From positions 1 to 37,710 of the forward strand of contig JAGCST010000020.1 in NCBI GenBank assembly GCA_017964025.1: a DNA stretch of 37,710 nucleotides, written 5' to 3'. The notes below the pieces were generated by a model that was not told the DNA's origin, did not search any database, and worked only from the letters and a program-made list of their open reading frames with translations. Source of the DNA: Candidatus Saccharimonadota bacterium. Its GTDB lineage: Bacteria > Patescibacteriota > Saccharimonadia > Saccharimonadales > Saccharimonadaceae. Positions 16,740 to 25,625 of this stretch are shown in pieces (positions within the stretch are counted from its first letter, which is position 1; every line of letters starts with the position of its first letter). A program made the translations under genes and the position numbers.

Positions 16740-17657
16740 ATGGATTTTAGTTCTGTAGAAAATGCACGAGTTGTGTATGCGAAAAAAATGAAAAAATCGA
16801 TTACTGTCTGTGTCAGTATACTTTTTGTTATTGTAGTGCTGGGTATTGCGTCAGGTGGTGACGATGGGATTTTTGGAATAGTTTTTGTTTTGGCTTTTGT
16901 TATACCGTTATCGTACTATATTTTTAGTTTTTTCTTTTATAAGAATGAAAGGAATAATTATAGAAGGATCTACAAGGCTTATTTTGTCGAACAAAATATG
17001 AAAAAATTGTTCACTGATTTGTCATATAACCACGATTTAGGTATTAACAGGAGTATACTTGCTTCTACAGAAATGATTAGAACTGGCGATCGTTATGCTT
17101 CGAATGACTATGTAAAGGGGAAATATCATGATGTTGATTTTGAACAAGCTGATGTATGGATTCAAGAAGAACATACTGATTCAGATGGTGATACTTATTA
17201 CGTGACTATTTTTAAAGGTCGTTGGATGACTTTTGAGTTTCCGAAAAAATTTGCTTATAGAATTGAGGTTGTGCAGAAAGGATTTCCTGCAAAAAAAGTG
17301 CCAAAAACTGGTTCAAATGGACGTAAATTTGAAAAACAAAGCATTGAATCTCCTACATTTCATAAAAAATTTAAAATTTATGCTGATGATGGGTTTGAGA
17401 CATTTTATGTTTTGGATCCGGCGTTGATCGATCGTATTGAATCGTTGAGTGAGAATTGCAAAGGCAAACTACTTCTTTGTTTTGTTGATAATAAATTACA
17501 TGTTGGTTTGAATAATAACAAGGATGCTTTTGAGCCACCTTCTCCTCTGAAGAAACTAGATGAGCAAAAAGAAAATGGAAAAATTAATAGTGAGCTCAAA
17601 ACTATCACTGATTTTGTTGACTATCTGAAATTAGATAAGAATATCTTTACTAATTGA
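16740..17657 (+). CDS. DUF3137-like membrane protein, copy 2
   Basis: 305 residues from the chosen ATG. It has the same plan as copy 1: N-terminal MDFSSVENARV (MDFNEVEEARV in copy 1), two membrane segments, then the DUF3137-like domain with FKGRWMTFEFPKKFAYRIEV, FKIYADDGFETFYVLDPALI and LLCFVDNKLHVGL. Conservation of membrane-proximal and domain parts after duplication suggests both copies are in use. An insertion (about residues 140-152, rich in E, D and T) distinguishes it from copy 1. Each copy has its own leaderless promoter. Function unknown. Confidence 0.75.
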   Translation: MDFSSVENARVVYAKKMKKSITVCVSILFVIVVLGIASGGDDGIFGIVFVLAFVIPLSYYIFSFFFYKNERNNYRRIYKAYFVEQNMKKLFTDLSYNHDLGINRSILASTEMIRTGDRYASNDYVKGKYHDVDFEQADVWIQEEHTDSDGDTYYVTIFKGRWMTFEFPKKFAYRIEVVQKGFPAKKVPKTGSNGRKFEKQSIESPTFHKKFKIYADDGFETFYVLDPALIDRIESLSENCKGKLLLCFVDNKLHVGLNNNKDAFEPPSPLKKLDEQKENGKINSELKTITDFVDYLKLDKNIFTN

Positions 17658-17664
17658 TAATCTA

Positions 17665-17673
17665 TGATACAAT
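17665..17673 (+). promoter_or_regulatory. Extended -10 box, leaderless start of the kinase gene
   Basis: TGATACAAT followed by 6 bases and ATG at 17680. Confidence 0.55.
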
Positions 17674-17679
17674 AAAGAT

Positions 17680-18174
17680 ATGATGGAAGGTAATAGGAAA
17701 AATCGACCGCGAGCGCTTTTGGTATTTGGTGCACCAGCTAGCGGTAAAACTACTTTTGCAGAAAAATTTGCCAAAAAATTTGGGTTAGCTTTTTACAATC
17801 TTGCCGATTTGATGGAAGAGCATGATTTTTCGCGAGATACTATATTAATTATATTGGAACAGATTCTAAAAACTGGCCAAACTGTAGTACTTGAAGGTTG
17901 TTTGGATACCGAAAAAGATAGAACAGAAATCCGCAATGTCATACGAAAAAGTGGTTATGAACCAGCTTTGGTATGGGTACAAACTGATATTTCCACTATT
18001 AGACAGCGGTTGAAAACGCGCTATAAGAGTGTTTCCAAAGCCAAAGACGCTTACGAGAAGGCAGTCGCAGAGATGGAAGCACCTATCGATATAGAAAAGC
18101 CAATTATTTTGTCTGGTAAACATACTTTTGAAACTCAAACTCGTCATGTAATTGCTGGTTTAGCGGATTTATAA
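17680..18174 (+). CDS. P-loop kinase-like NTPase (AAA_33 type)
   Basis: 164 residues. Walker A GAPASGKTT (17-25) and the typical second acidic strand VVLEGC are followed by a lid-like RQRLKTRY segment. This fits the AAA_33/zeta-toxin/nucleotide-kinase-like group of small P-loop kinases. The substrate cannot be assigned. The next gene begins with GTG 3 bases after its stop, so the two form an operon with the YgjP-type peptidase. Two ATG codons (17680, 17683) are possible; both are near the predicted transcript 5' end. Confidence 0.75.
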   Translation: MMEGNRKNRPRALLVFGAPASGKTTFAEKFAKKFGLAFYNLADLMEEHDFSRDTILIILEQILKTGQTVVLEGCLDTEKDRTEIRNVIRKSGYEPALVWVQTDISTIRQRLKTRYKSVSKAKDAYEKAVAEMEAPIDIEKPIILSGKHTFETQTRHVIAGLADL

Positions 18175-18177
18175 ATT

Positions 18178-18723
18178 GTGATCATTAATGATACTGAATT
18201 TGGTGAGGTGATTGTTAGACGTAGCCCGTTGTCGCGTGGTGTTAAATTCTCAGTTTCAACTTCCGGTAGATTACAAATGTCAGTCCCGAAAAATACTTCG
18301 GATTTTTTGGCAAAAAGATTCTTAAATTCAAATCGTAAGAGAATTCGTGAAAAATTGCCGATCAAAAATCCCGATGAGCAAAGGGCACGAGACTATCAAA
18401 AAAAGATTTTAATGAAGAAAGCGCGTAATTATTTACCGTATCGATTAGAATATTATGCTAAATTGTACGGTTATGAATATTCTAAATGTCGGCTTACTCA
18501 CGCTAATACGAGATGGGGTAGTTGTTCATCTAATAAAACAATTTCATTAAATATTGGGCTAATGCAAGTACCGGAACCTTTACGTGATTATGTCATAATT
18601 CATGAATTGGCACATTTAAACCATATGAACCATTCAAAAGCCTTTTGGAATGAAGTTGGTTTACATGATAAAAATTATCGATTGCATGAAAAGAAATTAA
18701 AAATGCTTAGTCCAGGCGTTTAA
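18178..18723 (+). CDS. YgjP/WSS1-type zinc metallopeptidase-like protein (DUF45)
   Basis: 181 residues with a GTG start 3 bases after the kinase stop. The zinc motif HELAHLNHMNHSKAFW (H-E-x2-H, about 141-145, with the downstream NHS..FW) and the preceding TRWGSCSSNKTISLN are diagnostic of the YgjP/DUF45 family. The family is related to SprT and WSS1-like proteases that act on DNA-protein crosslinks in eukaryotes; the bacterial role is not settled. No signal peptide, so cytoplasmic. Confidence 0.9.
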   Translation: MIINDTEFGEVIVRRSPLSRGVKFSVSTSGRLQMSVPKNTSDFLAKRFLNSNRKRIREKLPIKNPDEQRARDYQKKILMKKARNYLPYRLEYYAKLYGYEYSKCRLTHANTRWGSCSSNKTISLNIGLMQVPEPLRDYVIIHELAHLNHMNHSKAFWNEVGLHDKNYRLHEKKLKMLSPGV

Positions 18724-18745
18724 TATAATTTTTATAAACTACTTA

Positions 18746-18754
18746 TGTTATAAT
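18746..18754 (+). promoter_or_regulatory. Extended -10 promoter of the sortase gene
   Basis: TGTTATAAT lies 19 bases before the GTG at 18774. The short leader holds the Shine-Dalgarno AAGGAGGAG (18762-18770), so this is a leadered use of the same box. Confidence 0.65.
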
Positions 18755-18773
18755 TGTTTGTAAGGAGGAGAGT

Positions 18774-19262
18774 GTGGAACTAAGAAAACGTCTAAACTCA
18801 AAAAATGTTTTTGTGGTTTTATATGTTTTGGCGTTTTTTATTTATATAATATATGGTCTCCAACCGGCGGAAGCTGTACAAAATGAAACTACTGGTGAAT
18901 TAAATATTCCTAGTATAGGTTTAGTTAGTAATGTGACAGATGCACAGCTTAAAAATAATGAATTAGAAGTTCCTGATTTGATTGTAGGAAGTTTTTCAAA
19001 CCATACTAACAAAACTTTATTAATTGGTCATTCTACTACAGTTTTTAGTGATTTAGATAAGGTACAACTGCGAGATTCAATTATATATAATGGAAAAAAA
19101 TATACTGTAAAAATGATTGACATAATGAAAAAATCAAAAATTAGTATGAGAACTTTGCTTGATGCTTCAGTTAAAGACACTATTGTAATTATGACCTGTG
19201 CTGGAAAATTATTGGATAATGGTGATGCAACACATCGGTTAATTATAACCGCATCAGTTTAA
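18774..19262 (+). CDS. Sortase-family transpeptidase
   Basis: 162 residues with one N-terminal membrane segment (about 12-29) and an extracellular sortase domain. The catalytic triad is visible: H86 (IGHS), C142 (MTCAG) and R155 (ATHRLII). It is shorter than SrtA-type enzymes. GTG start with a strong Shine-Dalgarno. I saw no LPxTG-like sorting signal in the secreted proteins of this window, so its substrates are elsewhere or use another signal. Its last 20 bases overlap the convergent GH97 gene. Confidence 0.85.
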   Translation: MELRKRLNSKNVFVVLYVLAFFIYIIYGLQPAEAVQNETTGELNIPSIGLVSNVTDAQLKNNELEVPDLIVGSFSNHTNKTLLIGHSTTVFSDLDKVQLRDSIIYNGKKYTVKMIDIMKKSKISMRTLLDASVKDTIVIMTCAGKLLDNGDATHRLIITASV

Positions 19263-21198
19263 TTGCGAACCCGCCACCTGGAGCCATATATAGATCTAAG
19301 GAATCGTGGCAGCCAACTCGTTTTTCTTGTTTTATGATTGCGAATGGATTTTCACGATAATGTGCATGGTCAGCGTCTGCATAAATTGAAGCTTTATATA
19401 CCGCTCCTTGTTCTAAGAAATCAAGATTAATATGAATACGGCGACCCATTTCATCGCTCACTCCACCAATAAACCAGTCGTTTGAATCCCGATCTTTACG
19501 CGCTACTATATAGTATTCGCCAATTTCGCCTGCTAGGGGTAAAGTTTTTTCAAAATTAGTTGGGACATCGCGAATAAATTGAAATTCTTCGGGGAATCTT
19601 TCTTCATAAATATATGGACGATCGGCAGCCATTTGCATACCAGAATAAATTGTAATAAAGTAAGCTAATTGACGAGCTAAAGTTGTGGCCATACGTTTAA
19701 CACTATTGGTTAAATCTAGTATACCTGAGGTATAATCCATACCGCCAGCTAATAACCTAGTATATGGAAGGAAGCAAGCATGTGAAGGACTTAGTGCGCC
19801 ACCTTCATATTCTTGACCACGAGCACCTTCGCGTGATAAAAGATTGGGCCAGGTACGTTCAATACCGGTGCCTTTTATCGGTTCATGTATATCGAGACAA
19901 ATATGTTTCTTGGCGGCGAGTTGTACAGTTTTTTGATAATGATTAACCCCTAGTTGGCAATGATGGAATTCGCGACGTCCGTTAATCATCATCATACTAC
20001 CTGCGTAGCCAGTTTTGATGTAATGAACGCCATTTGTAGCATAGTAGTTATATGCTTCTTCTAACTGGTTTTCGTAATTGTCTACAAAACCGACTGTTTC
20101 GTGATGACCTACTATTTCTATCTTATGATTTTTAGCATAGCGGGCAACTTCTTCTAAATTAAAATCTGATGTAGTAATGGTAAATTTATTAAAGCGACCG
20201 TTTTCTAGCCAATCACCTTCCCAACCTTCGTTCCAACCTTCTATTAACAAGCCTGAAATACCTAGACGTACAGCAGCATCAATATATTCTTTGGCATGTT
20301 CAGTAGTAGCACCATGACGTTCACCTGGCGCCCATGTCCATTCTCCTACATACATAGCCCACCAAATTCCGATAAATTTAAGAGTTTTTACCCAGCTAAA
20401 GTCTTCGGTTGGAGCTTCGTTTAGAGCATACATAACACGGTTGGTGGTAAGTTCAGTGGCAGAGTTGGCAACCATAATCAGACGCCAAGGAGTTTGGAAG
20501 GGAAGCATAACATGTGCCTTGGTGCCATCGGATAATGGTGTGATATCAGTTTTTAATATGTTATTTTGGTTTAATTTAATAGTAGCTGAGCCATAATTAT
20601 AAAGAGCAGCTTCATGAATAGCTAGATAATATCCAGTAGGAGTTTTAAATGTAACTGGTGTATGAACAGAATTTTGAAGTTGATGCACCATGGTTTTTTC
20701 GTAATTATATTCATAGCGATCTGGTTGATATGCAGGGATTTTCCAGGCAATAGAATTTAAATCTATATTAAATTCCGTCAATTCATCTTTGATAGTGATT
20801 TGACTAAATTTGGGCTGAGGCGGAATTTCGTAACGAAAGGCTACGGCATTATCGAAAACACGGAACCTTAAAGTAAAGATACGTTTTTGTTCTTTATCTT
20901 CGGAAAGATAAAAAGCGGATTCTGAATAATTATTCGGTATGTAACGATCTTCGCCCCAAAGCATTTCGATAGTTTCACTATGGCGTCTTTTTTGTTCACG
21001 GATTAGTTTAAGATCATTCATGAGTGGAGTTTCGCCACAGATTAAAAATCCCAGTCTGGATGGTTTTATAATTTGTTTTTCATTTTTATATACAGAATAA
21101 AAAATTTGACCTAATTTCAAGGTAAAATGACAACGAATGCTTTTATCGGGAGAATAAACGTCACGTTCAATTTCACTATGACTGAACCATTTAAACAT
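19243..21198 (-). CDS. GH97 alpha-glucosidase, SusB-like, cytoplasmic
   Basis: 651 residues from the chosen ATG (21198). The longer ORF to 21303 is rejected because that extension covers a promoter and the divergent capA-like gene. An N-terminal beta-sandwich (to about 240) is followed by the barrel domain with WTWAPGERHGATTEH, LLIEGWNEGWEGDW, GHHETVGF, LDIHEPIKGTG, and TREGARGQEYEG-like SREGARGQEYEG. The E in HHETVG and the KTGYAG segment (no aspartate nucleophile) match the inverting SusB subgroup as I remember it, not the retaining one. No signal peptide, unlike many Bacteroidetes enzymes, so it would act on internal or imported alpha-glucosides. Confidence 0.9.
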   Translation of the reverse strand: MFKWFSHSEIERDVYSPDKSIRCHFTLKLGQIFYSVYKNEKQIIKPSRLGFLICGETPLMNDLKLIREQKRRHSETIEMLWGEDRYIPNNYSESAFYLSEDKEQKRIFTLRFRVFDNAVAFRYEIPPQPKFSQITIKDELTEFNIDLNSIAWKIPAYQPDRYEYNYEKTMVHQLQNSVHTPVTFKTPTGYYLAIHEAALYNYGSATIKLNQNNILKTDITPLSDGTKAHVMLPFQTPWRLIMVANSATELTTNRVMYALNEAPTEDFSWVKTLKFIGIWWAMYVGEWTWAPGERHGATTEHAKEYIDAAVRLGISGLLIEGWNEGWEGDWLENGRFNKFTITTSDFNLEEVARYAKNHKIEIVGHHETVGFVDNYENQLEEAYNYYATNGVHYIKTGYAGSMMMINGRREFHHCQLGVNHYQKTVQLAAKKHICLDIHEPIKGTGIERTWPNLLSREGARGQEYEGGALSPSHACFLPYTRLLAGGMDYTSGILDLTNSVKRMATTLARQLAYFITIYSGMQMAADRPYIYEERFPEEFQFIRDVPTNFEKTLPLAGEIGEYYIVARKDRDSNDWFIGGVSDEMGRRIHINLDFLEQGAVYKASIYADADHAHYRENPFAIIKQEKRVGCHDSLDLYMAPGGGFAIKLMRL

Positions 21199-21204
21199 AA
21201 GTTT

Positions 21205-21213
21205 ATTATAGCA
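21205..21213 (-). promoter_or_regulatory. Extended -10 box, leaderless start of GH97
   Basis: On the minus strand TGCTATAAT, then 6 bases to the ATG at 21198. It decides the start codon. Confidence 0.65.
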
Positions 21214-21233
21214 TAGTTTAAAGCTAGGAGTTA

Positions 21234-21242
21234 TGCTATAAT
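21234..21242 (+). promoter_or_regulatory. Extended -10 box of the capA-like gene
   Basis: TGCTATAAT followed by 9 bases and ATG at 21252, with no Shine-Dalgarno. Divergent from the GH97 box, 20 bases apart. Confidence 0.6.
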
Positions 21243-21251
21243 GTATACATA

Positions 21252-22751
21252 ATGCGTATGGTGCGTAAAAAACGTAATAGAGTGAAACATTTCTTTTTGG
21301 CATTGCTGTTGTTCGTGGTAATGTTTGGTGGAGCTTTCTTTGGAATCCAATATTTTACTAAAACTGGATTATTTAGAATTCCTGGTATAGTTTATTATGA
21401 TGAAAGTTTGACCGATGTTGAAAAAGAACTTTTGCAATCGATTTTTACTGAAGAAGTTGATTTAGATAAAGATGTAACTATTTCCGCTGAAAACAGCTTA
21501 ACTAAGCCAGAATCTAAAGATAATGAGTATTTATACCAAGTTTTTGTGCCGGTGACAGATTTTTATAGCACCGAAACTAATATTACAATTGAGGATCCAA
21601 ATTCATCATTTATTGATTCTACTCAAACTGAAATTGGTTATACGATGATAGATTTTGATGATTTAGATTTTCAGAAAAAATTATTAAGTATAAATGATAA
21701 GTATTATCTAGATAACTTTGATTCTGGAGCAATCTTTAGAACAATTAAATTTGATTCTGAAAAATTTGAAGATGAAATTAAACCTTTGGTCGAAAAGAAT
21801 TTCATTAAAACTTTCCCTGAGAAATCTTCTGTTTTAACTTTTGCTCAGACTGGTGTAACGGCACTTAGCCGTGGTATGAATGCTAAATTGGTTGCTACGG
21901 GTGGAGATGCAACTTATTTCGCTACTAATATTAAGGACTTTCTTTCAAGTTTTGATTTAACACATACTTCAAATGAGTCATCTTTTACGACATTTGCAAA
22001 TTCGCAAAATATTTGCTCTGATACTAGATTTATTGATACTTTGACGGCGATTGGATTAGATATTGTAGAACTTACTGGTAATCATAATCAAGATTGCGGT
22101 AACGATGCTGCTTTGAATTCGATTGATATTTATGAGCAGAATAATATAAAGATGGTTGGTGGTGGCAGAACAGCAGAAGAAGCAGCTAAACCACTAGAGA
22201 TTGACGAAAAAGACACTCATATTACATTTTTAGCTTACAATCTATCTACCGGTGGTGCTACTTATGGTAATACTCCTGGAGCTAATCAATATTATGAAGA
22301 AAATGCAATTACCGAGATTAATGCGGCAAAAGAACGAGGGGATTTTGTAATTGTGGATATTCAATATTATGAATGTAATGCTTATGCGTCAGAATATGAG
22401 GATGCTACTTGTGATAGAGCTAATTCGTCAGCCGGGGATCAGGTTGGGTTCTTCCGCCACTTAATTGATCTTGGCGCAGATGTAGTAGTAGGAACTAGCG
22501 CACACCAGCCTCAAACTTTTGAATTGTATGGAGACGGAGCAATTTATTATGGATTAGGTAATTTGTTCTTTGATCAAATATGGTGGCCAGGAACTACTCG
22601 TAGCTTAGTGCTGGTGCACTATTTCTATAAAGGTAAACCTTTACAAACTAAAATTGTTCCAACAGTATATGATAGTTCGATGCAAACTAAATTATTAGAT
22701 GAGGATACTTCTAAATGGTTTCTAGAAAGGTTAATAAGCGTAAAACCGTAA
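21252..22751 (+). CDS. CapA-like (PGA_cap) metallophosphatase-fold protein, membrane-anchored
   Basis: 499 residues. A basic N-terminus and membrane segment (about 14-34) are followed by an extracellular part of which the last 290 residues are CapA/PgsA-like: LVATGGDATYF, NESSFTTF, LTGNHNQDCG, GTSAHQPQTFEL and YYGLGNLFFDQ. The family includes poly-gamma-glutamate capsule proteins but most members have unknown substrates. The usual partners CapB and CapC are not present here, so polyglutamate synthesis is not supported. Its 3' end overlaps the serine hydrolase start by 37 bases. Confidence 0.85.
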   Translation: MRMVRKKRNRVKHFFLALLLFVVMFGGAFFGIQYFTKTGLFRIPGIVYYDESLTDVEKELLQSIFTEEVDLDKDVTISAENSLTKPESKDNEYLYQVFVPVTDFYSTETNITIEDPNSSFIDSTQTEIGYTMIDFDDLDFQKKLLSINDKYYLDNFDSGAIFRTIKFDSEKFEDEIKPLVEKNFIKTFPEKSSVLTFAQTGVTALSRGMNAKLVATGGDATYFATNIKDFLSSFDLTHTSNESSFTTFANSQNICSDTRFIDTLTAIGLDIVELTGNHNQDCGNDAALNSIDIYEQNNIKMVGGGRTAEEAAKPLEIDEKDTHITFLAYNLSTGGATYGNTPGANQYYEENAITEINAAKERGDFVIVDIQYYECNAYASEYEDATCDRANSSAGDQVGFFRHLIDLGADVVVGTSAHQPQTFELYGDGAIYYGLGNLFFDQIWWPGTTRSLVLVHYFYKGKPLQTKIVPTVYDSSMQTKLLDEDTSKWFLERLISVKP

Positions 22752-23662
22752 AAACTAAAAAGAATAAAAAAATATGGATTAAGGTTTTGTTGTTGATTTT
22801 GCTTGGTTTATTGGTAGCTGGGCTAACTATTGGTTTGCTATGGTTTATAAATCGTCAGAATGAAACAAGTGTTATATCAAACTCTCCGTCTGTTAACGAG
22901 CCGGAACCAGAGCCAGAAGAGCCTAAAATTACTTTACCAAATAAAATAGACTTTCAACCGATGGTAGATGAATGGGTTCAAGCGGTTGGGGGGAATCGTA
23001 GCGTGTTGATTTATGATTTGGAGAGAGAAGAGATAGCAGCTAATTATAATGGTGATGAAAAATATAGTACTGCTTCGTTGTATAAGCTATTTGTAGTATA
23101 TGAGGGTTACCGTAGAATACAGAATGGTGAATGGAGCGGAAATGATGCTGCCGGTTCCACCGGTTATACGATTTTAAAATGTTTGGATTTAGCGATACGC
23201 GAATCACATTCACCTTGTGCTGAAACTTTATGGGCAAAGATTGGTCATACTGAATTAGATGAAATTATTAAAAAAGATTTTAAAATTGAAAATTCTGATA
23301 TCTCCCATTTGATCTCTAACCCAGCTGATATTATGAAAATATTGAAAATTTTTTATTTACATAAAGATATTAAAAATGAAAATTTGATTATTTCAATGAA
23401 AGATTCGTTTTTAAATCAGCCAACAACAACGTATAATTGGAGGCAGGGTTTACCTAGTGGTTTTAATAAGGCAAATGTTTATAATAAAGTTGGTTGGGAC
23501 TATAACCCAGACGGCCGATATTGGAACATCTATCATGATGCTGCAATTGTAGAATTCCCAGACGAAAACCGACATTTTATTGTAGTAGTGATGACTAACC
23601 GAGTTCCTTTTGAACGAATTCGTCAATTTGGCACAAAAATAGAAGAAACTTTTTATAAATAA
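22715..23662 (+). CDS. Class A beta-lactamase-like serine hydrolase, membrane-anchored
   Basis: 315 residues. A lysine-rich start, one membrane segment (about 21-46) and an acidic proline-rich linker (EPEPEPEEP) are followed by a beta-lactamase-fold domain. S121-x2-K124 (STASLYK) is the active-site pair, S164-H-S166 sits where the SDN loop is expected, and KVGW takes the place of KTG. With these changes it is more likely a cell-wall peptidase or unassigned hydrolase than a drug-resistance enzyme. The ATG lies inside the capA-like gene, with GAGG 10 bases upstream. Confidence 0.8.
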   Translation: MVSRKVNKRKTVKTKKNKKIWIKVLLLILLGLLVAGLTIGLLWFINRQNETSVISNSPSVNEPEPEPEEPKITLPNKIDFQPMVDEWVQAVGGNRSVLIYDLEREEIAANYNGDEKYSTASLYKLFVVYEGYRRIQNGEWSGNDAAGSTGYTILKCLDLAIRESHSPCAETLWAKIGHTELDEIIKKDFKIENSDISHLISNPADIMKILKIFYLHKDIKNENLIISMKDSFLNQPTTTYNWRQGLPSGFNKANVYNKVGWDYNPDGRYWNIYHDAAIVEFPDENRHFIVVVMTNRVPFERIRQFGTKIEETFYK

Positions 23663-23663
23663 T

Positions 23664-24623
23664 TTAGTAAGTGCTAAAGAATTGTGACCAGTAGGTTTTA
23701 TAATCAGAATTTAAATCGAAATTAAATCCTACAGCAAGTTTAGTATAATCGGGATTTAATATATTGGCACGGTGAGTCTCACTACTCATCCAAAGTGCAA
23801 CTGTAGTAGCTGGGGATACAGCACCGTTTCCAATAGCAAGATTTTCACCACTGACGCCGCCGGAATCTGGAGTTTTGCAAGCTGTAGACCAACTGCTACC
23901 GTCAGGACGAGTGTGAGCATATAGAATCATGGTTTCTTTAGCGCGAATGTCAGCAGCTTCTTCACAAGTATATCCCCAGGTAAGTTGACCTAATTTATTT
24001 TTAACACGGATTTTATTGACGAGAGTTAAGACTTCATGTTTCCATTGATCGGCTGGCGGAGCGATAACTGTAACTATGATGGAATCTTTTCTTTTACCAT
24101 CGTAAGTGCCTGCAGTAATTGTAGTGGTTCCAGTACCACTAATAACTGGATAACGGCAAGTCTCATTATTAAAACCAAGCCAAGTACGAGCAGAATTATA
24201 AAAACCAGAAATTACATTAGTATCTGAAGTTTGCCAATACATTTCGCCTAAATCTGCTAAACCTCCGCCTACACATAAATCAATATCAGGTGTGGCATAG
24301 ATCGTAATAGCATTTTCATTCCATAGTTCACCTGGTTGAACTGACGTATTATCAAATTCATGGCTAGATGTAGAAACATAGTCATCGTTACCAATAGTAT
24401 CAAGATATTCAGTTCTGGCATTTGAATCGGAAACAGATTCTAGAAGTTCCATTTCACCTACCGTATCTTCTACGATATCAGAACGTTCATCTACAGCTCT
24501 GAAAGTTAGACCACCTTTCAACCAGATTGCGCTGGCAATTAATACGCCAGCAATTAAGATGGCAGCAGCATTAAGTGACAATAAAATTGCCATCTTATTA
24601 CGTTTAGGACGAACTTCGTCCAT
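23664..24623 (-). CDS. CAP/SCP-domain secreted protein, membrane-anchored
   Basis: 319 residues. An N-terminal membrane segment (about 10-30) leads to a middle beta-rich part (about 95-185), then a CAP domain (about 190-319) with EVLTLVNKIRVKNKLGQL, ADIRAKETMI, HTRPDGSSW, GENLAIG and WMSSETHRANILNPDYTKL. CAP proteins are found on many bacterial surfaces with varied or unknown roles. The ATG directly abuts the TAG of the upstream 7TM gene, with AAGGGG as Shine-Dalgarno inside that gene's end. Its stop is one base from the convergent serine hydrolase stop, and no terminator is visible between them. Confidence 0.85.
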   Translation of the reverse strand: MDEVRPKRNKMAILLSLNAAAILIAGVLIASAIWLKGGLTFRAVDERSDIVEDTVGEMELLESVSDSNARTEYLDTIGNDDYVSTSSHEFDNTSVQPGELWNENAITIYATPDIDLCVGGGLADLGEMYWQTSDTNVISGFYNSARTWLGFNNETCRYPVISGTGTTTITAGTYDGKRKDSIIVTVIAPPADQWKHEVLTLVNKIRVKNKLGQLTWGYTCEEAADIRAKETMILYAHTRPDGSSWSTACKTPDSGGVSGENLAIGNGAVSPATTVALWMSSETHRANILNPDYTKLAVGFNFDLNSDYKTYWSQFFSTY

Positions 24624-25559
24624 CTATTTTTTCCCCTTACTATGAGAATCTTCAGATATAAATGATTTAACAGATGCCATGATATTATTCATCGCTGGCA
24701 TTAAGCTAGTGAATATCAATATCATAATAAAATTCAATATGATTACTTCAAGTGATGGAGTAGATCCACGGAATAGAGCGGCAAAGATTACTGAGAATAT
24801 TATCATATATACAATAGCAATGGAGGCTACTATTACAACATATGATAGAATTCTGAGCCAAATAGAGGCGAGATTTAACATACGATAACGTAAAATAGTA
24901 TAATATACAGCTATAATAGTCATTGCTAATGCTAATGGTCCAATCCAGATAAGCGACCAATTATTTAATAATGGGAGAATGAGGTTGAAAATTAAAACCA
25001 TTGTACTAGATATACCAAAACTTGCCATCGTGACAATATCGCCACCACGTTTTCTTTTGGAGCTAGTTTTGAAAAATTGATGTGCAAAAACACCTATAAT
25101 GACTGGTACGATTAATCCAAAGAAAGCGATATAACAAACATACAAAGGGCCGATATTCATAACTACACTATTACCAGTATTACTAAGAACAATATCTGTA
25201 TATAGCAAATCGGGTTTTAACATGATTAAACCACCAATTATTGCCCCAAGTAATAAGAAGGTTAAAGTTATGGCTTGACCATATTTTTTCTTCCAAGCAC
25301 CATAACCAAGAAAAGCTACATCGATTAGAATAGCACTAACAAAAGTCCAAATTACATGCCAACCGATAGTATCGGCATCCGTAGGGCGAGCGCTAAGAAA
25401 GATTGATATTGAGGCCATCCAGACTGTGGCAAAAATCGCTGCAGCAAAATACCATGTGGAGCGAATTCGGTCACTTTTAGAAGAGCCAAAAAATACAATG
25501 GCGCCGGACAAAAATGTCAAAACCGACACCGTAGCGAGTAATATCACAATTAATTGCAT
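24624..25559 (-). CDS. Seven- or eight-helix membrane protein, histidine-kinase sensor-like
   Basis: 311 residues, almost wholly hydrophobic with about 8 membrane segments. The topology and late motif YTILRYRMLNLAS resemble the N-terminal 7TM sensor region (histidine-kinase N-terminal type) of some signalling proteins, but no kinase or output domain follows. It has a strong Shine-Dalgarno (AAAGGAGGT). It is zero bases from the CAP gene, so the two proteins are probably co-made. Function unknown. Confidence 0.6.
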   Translation of the reverse strand: MQLIVILLATVSVLTFLSGAIVFFGSSKSDRIRSTWYFAAAIFATVWMASISIFLSARPTDADTIGWHVIWTFVSAILIDVAFLGYGAWKKKYGQAITLTFLLLGAIIGGLIMLKPDLLYTDIVLSNTGNSVVMNIGPLYVCYIAFFGLIVPVIIGVFAHQFFKTSSKRKRGGDIVTMASFGISSTMVLIFNLILPLLNNWSLIWIGPLALAMTIIAVYYTILRYRMLNLASIWLRILSYVVIVASIAIVYMIIFSVIFAALFRGSTPSLEVIILNFIMILIFTSLMPAMNNIMASVKSFISEDSHSKGKK

Positions 25560-25576
25560 TTACCTCCTTTTATATT

Positions 25577-25585
25577 ATTATATCA
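25577..25585 (-). promoter_or_regulatory. Extended -10 promoter of the 7TM-CAP operon
   Basis: On the minus strand TGATATAAT, 17 bases before the ATG at 25559, with the Shine-Dalgarno AAAGGAGG between. Confidence 0.6.
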
Positions 25586-25625
25586 CATTATGGATATGTT
25601 TTTGTTTAAGTTTAAATTGCCAAAG

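Noticed and set aside
21199-21303. Upstream extension of the GH97 ORF on the minus strand.
   Set aside because: It covers the GH97 -10 box and the divergent capA-like start; the family begins near MFKWF.
21252-22751. Poly-gamma-glutamate capsule synthesis.
   Set aside because: Only a CapA-like gene is present, without CapB or CapC, and the family is functionally mixed.
22715-23662. Beta-lactam resistance gene.
   Set aside because: The SDN and KTG motifs are altered and the protein is membrane-anchored; a general serine hydrolase is safer.
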